Shown here: positions 1-8,270 of the stretch, piece by piece
Layout of the letters: every line of letters starts with the position of its first letter
Numbering within the stretch: position 1 is the first letter of the stretch
Assembly: GCA_003560595.1 (NCBI GenBank)
Contig: PWKY01000072.1
Location: forward strand, 1 to 39,135
DNA length: 39,135 nucleotides
Source: Thermoplasmata archaeon
GTDB lineage: Archaea > Thermoplasmatota > Thermoplasmata > Halarchaeoplasmatales > Halarchaeoplasmataceae
Direction of reading: 5' to 3'
Translations under genes and position numbers: made by a program
The notes under the pieces: model-generated
The model's input: only the letters and a program-made list of their open reading frames with translations
The model's database searches: none
What the model was told of the DNA's origin: nothing

Positions 1-31
1 CAACACTTTCTATCTTATGTAGCTTCACCTT

Positions 32-760
32 TTAATCTTCTAGCATCGCTTTATTCATATCTCTGATCGTGCAGAAATCCATCAATCCTTCCTCACCTAA
101 TACGTATGCATGGAACTCCTCCGGTGGCAGGCCTTCTAGCGCTTTTGATATGAACTTCCTCGCTCTCAGAATATTTCTACCGTATGCAAGTGGACTAAAG
201 GCAGGTAATACCACCACGCCTGAAGGATGATATAGGAAACAGGATTTTTTAAAAGCCGCGGACATCTCATCCCTGATGGTAATAGATGGGTGCTCGTGGC
301 CAATTATAAGTGTGCCTTGTTTTTCAACTTCGATATGTCCGTGGGTTATCGATAGGGAATCTACTTTTAACACTTTTTCATAAAAAGGCACTCCAGCTGA
401 GTTGGTGATGGTTTTCAGAAAATTATCATGATTTCCTCTGACTACTACAAGGGAAGTTCTTTCTCGTAAAAAGTCCATAACTTCGTATATCTCTTTGAAT
501 TCCTGGTTACGATTTCTACCAAATTCATGTTTAAAATCCCCAGCAACAACGAGTGTTTTAGGCTCATACTGGTCTATTATCGTAGACAATGCGTCGATCA
601 TTAAATCTTTTTGTATCCTCGGAACGGTGGTACCCTGATCTGCCAAACTTGATTCGTGTCCAAGATGGAGGTCTGCGATTATCACCGTATCCTTGGCTTT
701 ATACCATACACACCGAGAAGAAGTTATGTAGAGATCCCGTTCTAATTTTATTTTCTGCAT
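32..760 (-). CDS. SbcD-related archaeal metallophosphoesterase
   Basis: A calcineurin-like phosphoesterase of 242 residues. The five metal-binding blocks of the family are visible in order: DLHLGH (Asp30, His32), GDFKHE near residue 75, RGNHDN near 108, THGH near 140 and GHEHP near 154. Length and motif order fit the archaeal SbcD-related single-domain phosphoesterases, which are thought to act on nucleic acids or nucleotides using two metal ions. No capping domain or Rad50-like partner is present in the window, so it is not a true Mre11. The ATG lies 1 nt after the stop of the TPR gene, so the two are probably translated as one unit. The substrate is unknown. Confidence 0.85.
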   Translation of the reverse strand: MQKIKLERDLYITSSRCVWYKAKDTVIIADLHLGHESSLADQGTTVPRIQKDLMIDALSTIIDQYEPKTLVVAGDFKHEFGRNRNQEFKEIYEVMDFLRERTSLVVVRGNHDNFLKTITNSAGVPFYEKVLKVDSLSITHGHIEVEKQGTLIIGHEHPSITIRDEMSAAFKKSCFLYHPSGVVVLPAFSPLAYGRNILRARKFISKALEGLPPEEFHAYVLGEEGLMDFCTIRDMNKAMLED

Positions 761-761
761 G

Positions 762-2204
762 TCAGGAAACTATGTCTTTGAAAATAGGGTTATCTTTTAG
801 TTCATCAAATGCCTCGTCGTTCAAAGCTTCTTCCCTATATTCATCGTTTAACTTTATGGCCCTACTCAAGAGAGGTTTCAACAGTTTAGTGTTGCCCTGT
901 TTAGCTGCGATCTTGGCTTTATAATACCATGCAGAAGGAGTGTCGGCTTCTCTTTTTACAACTTCATTGAACGCATTCATTGCATCTTGGTAATTGCCTA
1001 GTTGATATTGGGCTGCACCCATACTGAGCCATGCAAATATCTCATCATCTTGCTTTTCAAGAACCTTTTTAAAGGACTCAACAGCTTTTTCGTATTCTCC
1101 CAGCTGATATCGACAAGCACCCTGGTTATGCCAAAGATCTATATCGTTCTCCCCTAAATCTACCAGTTTGTTGTAGGTTTCTAAAGCCCCTTTGTATTTC
1201 TCAGCGTTGTAAAGTGCATCTCCTTTACGATACAATAGAGCCTTATTTTTTGGATTCATCTCCAAGGCTTTGTTGAAGTAAGTGATATCTGAAGGATCTA
1301 GTTCATGGATTTGTTTGTAAGTCTTCAGTGCTTTAGGTCTATCGCCTTTCTTTTCGAGGATCTCTGCCTTTTTACGCAATATGTCAGTATCACTATCATC
1401 TATATCCAATAGCAAATCGATGATGTCAAGGTTTTCCGGGTCGGTTTTTAGAGCTTTGTTTAAAAGTTTCTTTGCATCTTCTTCTTTCCCATCATCCAAC
1501 AAGGCCTCCGCTTTTTGAGTCACGAAACGACTATCGTGTGGCCTAAATTCAGCTAATTTCTCTAAAGCGATCTCATCATTTGGGTCGAGCTCCAAAATTT
1601 TTTCATAAGCTTTGACAACCTTGTCTTCTTTACCGATACTCTCAAAGTATTTTGCCTCGAGATGCCATAGACCTGGGTCATCAGGGGTCCTTTTCACCAT
1701 CTTATGGATATGCTTTACGTTGGCAGGGTTGATTTCTAGGAGTTTTTCATAAGTTTCATATGTCTGCTCCTTTCGTCCCAATATCCTCAGCACATTTGCC
1801 TTATTTAACAGTGCTTTTTGATTTTCGGGGTCTAATTTAAGTGCTTCATTTAAACACAATAAAGCGTACTCGTTCATCTCGTTCATGCTAACATAGGTCA
1901 TTGCTTTATTCAACCAAGCAGATATGTTAGTAGAATCTAGGTTTAACGCCAGTTCAAAAGCATCTATGGCCTGATCATGTTCTTCTGAGTTGTATAAACC
2001 CTTTCCGATATCTACATAGAACTTGGAAAAAACCTTTGGCTTCTCAGATACAACGTCCTCTTTATCTACGAGAAAACGGATGGCTTGCCTATACTTATAT
2101 AATGCTTTTAAATTCTCTCCATCTCGTATGTTTTGAGATGCTTCTCGAAGTATCTCTCGTACTTCTTCCAATACCTTCTCCTCTTTACTCTTTCCCAGCG
2201 GCAA
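762..2204 (-). CDS. TPR-repeat protein
   Basis: A soluble 480-residue protein made almost entirely of tetratricopeptide repeats. Repeated units of about 34 residues show the usual W/L-G-Y-A-F-P pattern, for example segments ending in LDPNDE, LDPENQ and INPANV, from about residue 30 to 450. TPR arrays are protein-binding scaffolds, so this one probably assembles other proteins; no enzymatic domain is seen. The start is a TTG, chosen because GGAGA lies about 7 nt upstream and a TATA-like TTTATAT lies further up near 2255-2265. It is followed at 1 nt by the phosphoesterase gene and lies downstream of two pilin-like genes on the same strand. Confidence 0.85.
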   Translation of the reverse strand: MPLGKSKEEKVLEEVREILREASQNIRDGENLKALYKYRQAIRFLVDKEDVVSEKPKVFSKFYVDIGKGLYNSEEHDQAIDAFELALNLDSTNISAWLNKAMTYVSMNEMNEYALLCLNEALKLDPENQKALLNKANVLRILGRKEQTYETYEKLLEINPANVKHIHKMVKRTPDDPGLWHLEAKYFESIGKEDKVVKAYEKILELDPNDEIALEKLAEFRPHDSRFVTQKAEALLDDGKEEDAKKLLNKALKTDPENLDIIDLLLDIDDSDTDILRKKAEILEKKGDRPKALKTYKQIHELDPSDITYFNKALEMNPKNKALLYRKGDALYNAEKYKGALETYNKLVDLGENDIDLWHNQGACRYQLGEYEKAVESFKKVLEKQDDEIFAWLSMGAAQYQLGNYQDAMNAFNEVVKREADTPSAWYYKAKIAAKQGNTKLLKPLLSRAIKLNDEYREEALNDEAFDELKDNPIFKDIVS

Positions 2205-2304
2205 TACAATTTCTCCTGTTGACTTTCAATCTTATATCAATACCCGATAGGATAATTTAGATATAAAATCTTCGGTATTAGAACTACTCATGTAAAACTA
2301 TTCC

Positions 2305-2829
2305 TTATTTAAAGATATAAAAAATTATATTCACTTCTTCATTTTCCAATCCAAATTCCACTGACCCTGCAGATATAATGTTACCATCGTACCCCCTTCT
2401 CACAGAATCAAAATCCTCTGATATCCCGTTTCGATGTAACACAAAGTTTTCGATACTTGTACTATCGATGCTTAGGGCCCAATATACATCTAGATGTCCG
2501 TTGATAAGAGAGGTTATATCTTTTAGATATGTAAAATTCTCTCTTGATATCCCTTCATCTATCAAATATACCATCTCCAATATTAGATTACGTACACGAT
2601 GATTTTCACGATAGTACGTTACCCCTGCATCTTGATAAGATGTTACTGGGATTGTGGCCGACATTATGGCTCTTTTAGTTTCCATACATTTGTTGTAGGT
2701 TATAGTCTGTCGATGATCGCTGTTAGATGGGTACATAATATAGGCGGATAGTATCGTAGAGGCAATCAGTAAGAAAACGAAGAAGAGAACTCCATCATAC
2801 AAAGTGAAAACACCCTCATTCTTTCTCAT
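2305..2829 (-). CDS. Pilin-like single-span membrane protein B
   Basis: A 174-residue protein of no recognised family. The N-terminus reads MRKNEG-VFTLYDG followed by a hydrophobic helix (about residues 12-32), then an exported-looking domain of about 140 residues. A charged start, a glycine, then a hydrophobic helix with an acidic residue near its beginning resembles type IV prepilins (class III signal peptides), but this is an inference from a short motif. The start at 2829 is preferred because its ATGA overlaps the TGA stop of the upstream gene; an in-frame ATG at 2841 also exists. It pairs with the similarly built gene upstream. Function unknown. Confidence 0.7.
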   Translation of the reverse strand: MRKNEGVFTLYDGVLFFVFLLIASTILSAYIMYPSNSDHRQTITYNKCMETKRAIMSATIPVTSYQDAGVTYYRENHRVRNLILEMVYLIDEGISRENFTYLKDITSLINGHLDVYWALSIDSTSIENFVLHRNGISEDFDSVRRGYDGNIISAGSVEFGLENEEVNIIFYIFK

Positions 2830-3296
2830 CCTAAACCCCATATCCGTATCTGTAAAGAAGAAAGACGCATACTTCCATCCCTATTTGCTAAAACCATGGA
2901 ACTTGTTCTCGAATAAATGTTCATATCTTCAGGCAATTCTGCAGATGACATAGATAACGTAAAGGTATCCGTGTAAGAACTGTCGTCTCTTATATCAATG
3001 CGATAATTGAACCCCAACTCTTGAGGGTCGAGTGATCCTACTAAGTAAGAATGGTTCAATACTTGTAATTTGTCGCCACAAAATACTCCCGGAGATCTTA
3101 CCATCATATCCTCGGACCTAATCATCCTCATGAAATCTTCCAGATCATGGTACATATTTTCCATCTCTACTTCTTCGATGTATCTAGAATGCGTGCTATA
3201 AAGGCTGAAGCTAAACAGCCATATCCCGATTATGATGGCTAATAAAGCGGGAATATCCACAAAGAAACCTGCTACACCTTTGGTTCCTCTTAACAT
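2826..3296 (-). CDS. Pilin-like single-span membrane protein A
   Basis: A 156-residue protein starting MLRGTKG-VAGFFVD, with a hydrophobic helix at about residues 10-34 and an exported domain of about 120 residues. The short basic start, glycine and following helix are prepilin-like, as in archaeal minor pilins, but no family is recognised. The ATG at 3296 is chosen over the ATG at 3308 because a TATA box (GTTATATATT, 3317-3326) sits about 25 nt before it, implying a leaderless transcript. Its stop overlaps the start of the next pilin-like gene. The two may form a secreted heterodimer; function unknown. Confidence 0.7.
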   Translation of the reverse strand: MLRGTKGVAGFFVDIPALLAIIIGIWLFSFSLYSTHSRYIEEVEMENMYHDLEDFMRMIRSEDMMVRSPGVFCGDKLQVLNHSYLVGSLDPQELGFNYRIDIRDDSSYTDTFTLSMSSAELPEDMNIYSRTSSMVLANRDGSMRLSSLQIRIWGLG

Positions 3297-3382
3297 GAAG
3301 AACTGCATTTTGTCCTAATATATAACTCTTTCAACATTGGTATCGGTACCAAATCAGAAATGCTTGTATAAATCAAAATTGA

Positions 3383-4864
3383 CTAGGATACATCATCTTT
3401 TAGTAAATCAAAGCATTTTTGATATAACTCCTGTTCTTCTATCTCATCAAATATATCTAAAGCCTCTTCCAAATACGTCTCATAAGAAGATCCTCCATCT
3501 TTCATCATGTCTGAACCGTATTCTAGAAGATAGATACCTAGATACTTTTTTATTTCTTTTTCTTTCACGGATTTAGACTCGAGCTTAGGTAATTCTAAAG
3601 CAGATCGATAATAGCTGATTTTTTCATTTTCATCTTCTTCGAGTTCAGCAGCTTTGACGTAATTATCAAATGCTTTATCATATAACTTCGCTTTCTCGTA
3701 ATACCTTGCTAATTTATCTCGATATAGATGAAGAGAATCTGAGTATAGCTTTTCAATAGTTTCAGCAGCTCTCCTATTAAGTAACCTTTTCTTCCCTTTA
3801 AATAAAGATTCATAAAGGATATCTCTTACAGGGAGATTCTTAAAACAGTAACCTTCTTCTTCATCCATCTCCTCTAAAATACCGTGTTCTAACGCTGTAT
3901 CAAGGTAGTCAAGTATTTCCATTTCATCCATACCTGCAAAATTCGATAGTAATTCATAATTAAATTTATATCCTAGTATACTCGCAGATTGTAGTAGATT
4001 TCTAGTTTTTTTATCCAGCTTAACTATCTTCCTTTCTATAACGTATTTCACCGTAGAAGGCCATTCAAAGGAATCATCCATAGGTGGATAAATACTTTCT
4101 TCAGGTATTATCAGCCCTTTACCCAACATAGATTTTACCGTTTCTACTATAAACAATGGATTTCCTTGGGTTTTGGAATGGATCATTTTGCAAAAATTAT
4201 CCGACGGCTCTACGTCTAATAATTCTTCTATGATCTTTTTTGTTTTATTTAAATCAAATGGTTTGAGTTCGATATGTTTACATAGATTTCTTTGTTTTAG
4301 ATGATGAATAGTTTCATCCAACACGATATATCCCATGGATTCCCCAGGCCTATATGTACCCAATAGTAAAATGGGATGGTTCGGTACGTGTTCCGATATA
4401 TATCTAAAGGCCAATAATGTGGCTTTATCCCCCCAATGTAATTCCTCAATAATTATAATAAGGGGACATCCATCTGCCATCTTCGCTATATTATCGAAAG
4501 ATTCTTTCAATGTATTTGGTTTTTCAACATCGAAAATAGAGATGCTATCTGTATTTTCTTGCCCAGAGAAAATGGATATACCTAAAGGCAGAGATGATAC
4601 GGATGTATCCGGCGTATTTAAAACTTCAAAAGCTTCATTGAAGGGATGATATGAAAGAGCATCTCTTGAGATGCATGAGCCCTGAAAACACTTAAAATCG
4701 TTTTCTTTTGCCTTATCTAAAAGCCATTCAACAAGTTCTGTTTTTCCGATACCCGCTTCCCCGGAAATAACCACGGTTTTACCTTTACCTTTCTTAACCT
4801 CCTCCAGAACCATGTTAAGGGTTTTGCATTCCCTATCCCTGTCGATAAAAATCAAATCACTCAT
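3383..4864 (-). CDS. STAND-type AAA ATPase (AAA_16-like) with helical C-terminus
   Basis: A 493-residue P-loop ATPase. The N-terminus FIDRDRE matches the start of AAA_16/MalT-like ATPases; Walker A is GEAGIGKT (residues 35-42) and Walker B is LIIIIEELHWGD (about 134-145), with the EELHW signature typical of this group. A winged-helix-like region lies near 260-350 and a TPR-like helical tail (DKAFDNYVKAAELEEDENE) near 390-490. Such proteins act as signal-dependent switches. Unlike many relatives it has no C-terminal LuxR-type helix-turn-helix. The start overlaps the stop of the sensor gene by 8 nt (ATGAGTGA), strongly suggesting a functional pair. The effector is unknown. Confidence 0.85.
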   Translation of the reverse strand: MSDLIFIDRDRECKTLNMVLEEVKKGKGKTVVISGEAGIGKTELVEWLLDKAKENDFKCFQGSCISRDALSYHPFNEAFEVLNTPDTSVSSLPLGISIFSGQENTDSISIFDVEKPNTLKESFDNIAKMADGCPLIIIIEELHWGDKATLLAFRYISEHVPNHPILLLGTYRPGESMGYIVLDETIHHLKQRNLCKHIELKPFDLNKTKKIIEELLDVEPSDNFCKMIHSKTQGNPLFIVETVKSMLGKGLIIPEESIYPPMDDSFEWPSTVKYVIERKIVKLDKKTRNLLQSASILGYKFNYELLSNFAGMDEMEILDYLDTALEHGILEEMDEEEGYCFKNLPVRDILYESLFKGKKRLLNRRAAETIEKLYSDSLHLYRDKLARYYEKAKLYDKAFDNYVKAAELEEDENEKISYYRSALELPKLESKSVKEKEIKKYLGIYLLEYGSDMMKDGGSSYETYLEEALDIFDEIEEQELYQKCFDLLKDDVS

Positions 4865-6839
4865 TTCCCCCAGACTCCGTCAAACCCCCTTCTTTCAGAT
4901 AAATCAATAAATTATTGATACTTTTGTCTTTTTTCCTCACTGCTAGTGCCTTGACTTCACAACTTAGCCTTTCAGAATCCTTTTTGATCAAAGATACATT
5001 ACAACTACAGGATCCTTTTTGTCCTTCAGTGAGATCCTTTAGTTCTCTTTCCCACTTTTCTAGATCTTTTATCAGATGGTTCAAATTAAATGATAACATT
5101 TCTTTTTCAGTATATCCCGTCATCTCTAGAGCAGATCGATTTGCTTCGATTATATTCCCCTCTGAATCAACTAGTAACATCCCTATCGGTGCCCCTTCTA
5201 AGGCGATCCTAAATATCTCTTGAGAATTTTCCATGCTATCTAAATTCTTTTTATGTTGTGTTATGTCTATCATCGATATCAAAACAAGATCTGAACCTGG
5301 GAGAGATGAAGCGGTTTGGAAAACATCCCTGATATCGTTGTACCTGTTCTGTATACTCATTATCATATCTGAACGTTCGATATCCTTATTAAATAAGTCA
5401 TCGATCGAATCTTTCAGTTTACTTAAATCCTCGCTAAAAACAAAGTCTGAGAACTTCTTATCTTCCACCTCCTCTTGTGAATAACCGATAAGCTTTTCAC
5501 ACTCTTTATTCATCATCGAGATATTCATATCTTTACCTATGATCAACATCGCAGTACCCGTATTCTCTAGTATGCCTCGATGCATTTCTTCTTTTTCTTT
5601 TATCCCTTTTTCGTATCGGATCCTTTTTAAAGCATCGGTCATGTGTGAAACGAGGATCTCCCCCATCTTCAGATCGTTCTCGTCAAATCTATTTTTCTCG
5701 GTTGAAATATTCAGAAATACACCTATGTCATCAATAGGTATAGAAATAGCTGATCGGTACTCTTTATTGGCAGGTTCTGCATCTTCTGCGTCGTCAACAT
5801 CTTTGACAAGTATCGAACGCCTTTCTCTGTAACTCTTCCCAGCTATTCCTGTTACCGGATTTTTACTACCAACCTCAAGGGCACCGTCTTTGGTCGCTTT
5901 AACTACTAACTCATCATCTTCTACCTTATGTATAGTGCATGCACTGAAACCCAATATATTTTCAGCCGCGTGGATACTTAGATCATAAACCTCTTCTTCA
6001 GTCGTACAACCTACGATTTTGTAAGCAAAATCGTGAAGTCTTTCTATCTTATCTTTTTCCTCCTTCAACTTAATGTTTGCCTTATTTATGGCGGTTACAT
6101 CCTCCATGCTCCCTTCGATGTATATCACTTCGTTATCCTCATCGCGTATCACATAAGCATTATCTTTTACCCATATATTCTCTCCATCTATTCTTTCTAA
6201 AGGTATTTCATACCCTTTTATGACACCTTTTTCTTGTAAAATTGAGATCTCTTTATTTCTAAGGCTTTTATCTGGATAAAAATCATGTGCTTCACAAGAA
6301 TATAAGTCCTCTTTAGATTTAAATCCTAGTAGATCGACCATCGCGCTGTTAGCTGCTAGTATCTTTCCATCTACAGTTACGGAATACAATGGTATCGGCA
6401 CCCTTTCAAACAAACGAGTATATAAATCTTCAAGTTCTCTTCTTTCCTTCCTTTCTTTGATATCTTCGATCGCTGAATGCACGGAGGCGGATAGTCTAAC
6501 AAAATGTTTAGGAGATTTTACTACATAGTCTTCTAATCCCGATTTCATGGCTTGAACTGCGATCTCTTCATTACCTGTACCGGTGAACATTATAACTGGA
6601 CAATCCGGTTTACGTTTTTTCACTTCTCTCAAAACCTTCATCCCATCAGTCCATCTTATATGATAATCTGTTATGACTATATCGAAATCACATCCTTCTA
6701 AGGCATCCTTTAGTTCATTTGAATCTACAATCTCGTTGACTTCTACGTCTCTAAAATTTCTCTTTATTTCTCTTATCGCTAAAGAACGATCATCGGGGTT
6801 ATCGTCAACTATCATTATTTTTATCGTTTCACTCATCAT
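4857..6839 (-). CDS. Response regulator receiver-PAS-GAF-PAS-PAS sensor protein
   Basis: A cytoplasmic 660-residue signalling protein. Residues 5-125 form a receiver domain with acidic pocket Asp12/Asp13, phosphoacceptor Asp58 (VITDYH), Thr86 (MFTGTG) and Lys108 (VVKSP). It is followed by a PAS domain (about 141-265), a GAF domain (about 273-415) and two further PAS domains (about 424-535 and 543-650). No HisKA/HATPase, GGDEF or DNA-binding output is present; the protein ends just after the last PAS. GGAGGT lies 4 nt before the ATG at 6839 and 7 nt before a second ATG at 6836; either could be used. A TATA-like TTGTATAAAC near 6950-6965 gives a leader of about 100 nt. It probably relays a phospho-signal to the overlapping ATPase gene by protein contact. 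Confidence 0.88.
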   Translation of the reverse strand: MMSETIKIMIVDDNPDDRSLAIREIKRNFRDVEVNEIVDSNELKDALEGCDFDIVITDYHIRWTDGMKVLREVKKRKPDCPVIMFTGTGNEEIAVQAMKSGLEDYVVKSPKHFVRLSASVHSAIEDIKERKERRELEDLYTRLFERVPIPLYSVTVDGKILAANSAMVDLLGFKSKEDLYSCEAHDFYPDKSLRNKEISILQEKGVIKGYEIPLERIDGENIWVKDNAYVIRDEDNEVIYIEGSMEDVTAINKANIKLKEEKDKIERLHDFAYKIVGCTTEEEVYDLSIHAAENILGFSACTIHKVEDDELVVKATKDGALEVGSKNPVTGIAGKSYRERRSILVKDVDDAEDAEPANKEYRSAISIPIDDIGVFLNISTEKNRFDENDLKMGEILVSHMTDALKRIRYEKGIKEKEEMHRGILENTGTAMLIIGKDMNISMMNKECEKLIGYSQEEVEDKKFSDFVFSEDLSKLKDSIDDLFNKDIERSDMIMSIQNRYNDIRDVFQTASSLPGSDLVLISMIDITQHKKNLDSMENSQEIFRIALEGAPIGMLLVDSEGNIIEANRSALEMTGYTEKEMLSFNLNHLIKDLEKWERELKDLTEGQKGSCSCNVSLIKKDSERLSCEVKALAVRKKDKSINNLLIYLKEGGLTESGGNE

Positions 6840-7039
6840 TTAGACCTCCATTCAGCGAAGGAGTTAGGGGGTTTTTGTTTGTTGATGGAGGATATCCTCT
6901 ACCCATTCTTATCTTTTTTGTTGAATATGGCATCAAACACCCTTATCTTCATAGTTTATACAATTATTGTCCTATTTTAAGATTTTGTATAAATTCTGAT
7001 GGAAAATATTCATCTATAACGCCCTCATTTACCCCTTGA

Positions 7040-7915
7040 ATGTCCGAATCAAAGTCATCTATCAAATCGGTGTCAAAAGCTGTGATACCAGCGGCGATGA
7101 TAGCGGTATCTTTTGCAGCGGTTTTGATACGTCTATCGGATTCGCACCCGTTCACGATAGCTTTTTACCGGATGTTTTTTGCAACCTTGATATTACTTCC
7201 ATTGGTGTTTTTAAAAAGGACGGAGCTAAAAGAGATACAAAAAGATGAATGGAAAAATCTGACTAGTACTGGAATATTTCTCGCCGTACATTTTGCCGCT
7301 TGGATAACATCCCTACGCTATACCTCTGTTGTTTCATCAGTAGTTTTGGTAACTTCTCATCCATTGGTTGTAACTTGGATATCTGGTTGGTATCTTGGAG
7401 AAAGGTCCAGTAAAAAAGCATATATGGCTATATTATTATCTCTTTTAGGTATAACCATAATGGCGGCATCCAATTATAGAGTAGAACGATGGTCTCTCTT
7501 CGGAGATTTTTTAGCGATGATTGGTATGCTGGCTTTTGCAGGGTATATAATACGCGGAAGGGAGATGAGGAGGACCATGTCTACAACTACTTATTCTTTC
7601 GTGGTATATGGTATATCTTCATTGATACTTGGAGTCCTGAGCATTCTTTTCGGTGGAGCCGCCTCTTATCATCCTCCCAGGGAGTACTTGCTGTTTTTAT
7701 CCCTGGCCCTGATCCCTACCATATTCGGTCACACACTCTACAACTGGGCTTTAAAGTACGTAAGAGCGAGGTTGGTATCCACGAGTCTCCTCGCAGAACC
7801 CGTAGGTGCTTCACTTCTTGCATTTTTAATACTGCATGAGATACCTCCAGCTTTGACTATAGTAGGTGGAGCTATCACACTTTTAGGAGTCGTTATCTGT
7901 GCTAAGAGTAGGTAA
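7040..7915 (+). CDS. EamA/DMT family transporter
   Basis: A 291-residue integral membrane protein of the drug/metabolite transporter superfamily. About ten hydrophobic helices form two EamA repeats; the first contains the conserved FYRMFFATLILLP and the sequence SLRYTSVVSSVVLVTSHPLVV, the second contains FGHTLYNWALKYVRA and SLLAEPVGASLLAFLILHE. Substrate cannot be predicted (metabolites or amino acids in known relatives). A TATA-like TTGTATAAA at about 6984-6992 lies upstream. The TAA stop overlaps the oligo-T terminator of the convergent SRP RNA gene. Confidence 0.88.
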   Translation: MSESKSSIKSVSKAVIPAAMIAVSFAAVLIRLSDSHPFTIAFYRMFFATLILLPLVFLKRTELKEIQKDEWKNLTSTGIFLAVHFAAWITSLRYTSVVSSVVLVTSHPLVVTWISGWYLGERSSKKAYMAILLSLLGITIMAASNYRVERWSLFGDFLAMIGMLAFAGYIIRGREMRRTMSTTTYSFVVYGISSLILGVLSILFGGAASYHPPREYLLFLSLALIPTIFGHTLYNWALKYVRARLVSTSLLAEPVGASLLAFLILHEIPPALTIVGGAITLLGVVICAKSR

Positions 7916-7918
7916 AAA
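7914..7918 (-). terminator. Oligo-T terminator of SRP RNA
   Basis: TTTTT directly follows helix 1 of the SRP RNA on the minus strand, the usual archaeal oligo-T termination signal. It overlaps the stop codon of the convergent EamA gene. Confidence 0.65.
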
Positions 7919-8230
7919 GCCGGATCACCGAGGTTGGCGCTCATCACGTTCGTGAGGACTCCAAGGACCTTCTCGACCCCGCTACCCATCGAGCATCGGT
8001 AGTCCACGGTAGGACTGCTCCCTTCCGGACCTGGCCCGTTCTCCGAGGCAAAGCTAAAGGTGAACAACCCTCCGGTTGTCTCCAATAGCACCTCCGATCC
8101 CAAAGGACGAGGTCTCACAGTTGGATCTTGGCTCATGAACGGGATGATTACGCCGTCCCCGGCGGTCACCCCCGCGTATCGACGGTTTCGGTGTATAAGG
8201 GCACGCCGAACGCCCCGGTTAGACCCGGCA
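7919..8230 (-). ncRNA. ffs: Signal recognition particle (7S) RNA
   Basis: An archaeal SRP RNA of about 312 nt. The S-domain hallmark CCAGGTCCGGAAGGGAGCAG reads on the minus strand near 8012-8036, with the GGAA tetraloop and AGCAG asymmetric loop that bind SRP54. The Alu end contains CCGAAACCGTCGATACGCGG, matching the archaeal 5' domain. Ends are set by helix 1: 5' GCCGGGTC pairs with 3' GATCCGGC (one G-U). The 3' end is followed by TTTTT. A TATA box lies 25 nt upstream of the 5' end. The high GC content contrasts with flanking genes. Reading frames across it are not genes. Confidence 0.95.
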
Positions 8231-8248
8231 ACTGACCTTATCCTGCAT

Positions 8249-8260
8249 GGTATATAAGGT
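8249..8260 (-). promoter_or_regulatory. TATA box of the SRP RNA gene
   Basis: ACCTTATATACC on the minus strand, centred about 25 nt upstream of the SRP RNA 5' end deduced from helix 1. It lies between the RNA and the 3' end of the methyltransferase gene transcribed in the same direction. Confidence 0.8.
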
Positions 8261-8270
8261 TTTATCCCTT

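Noticed and set aside
6964-7155. 63-codon minus-strand frame
   Set aside because: It is antisense to the start of the EamA gene, whose membrane helices are conserved.
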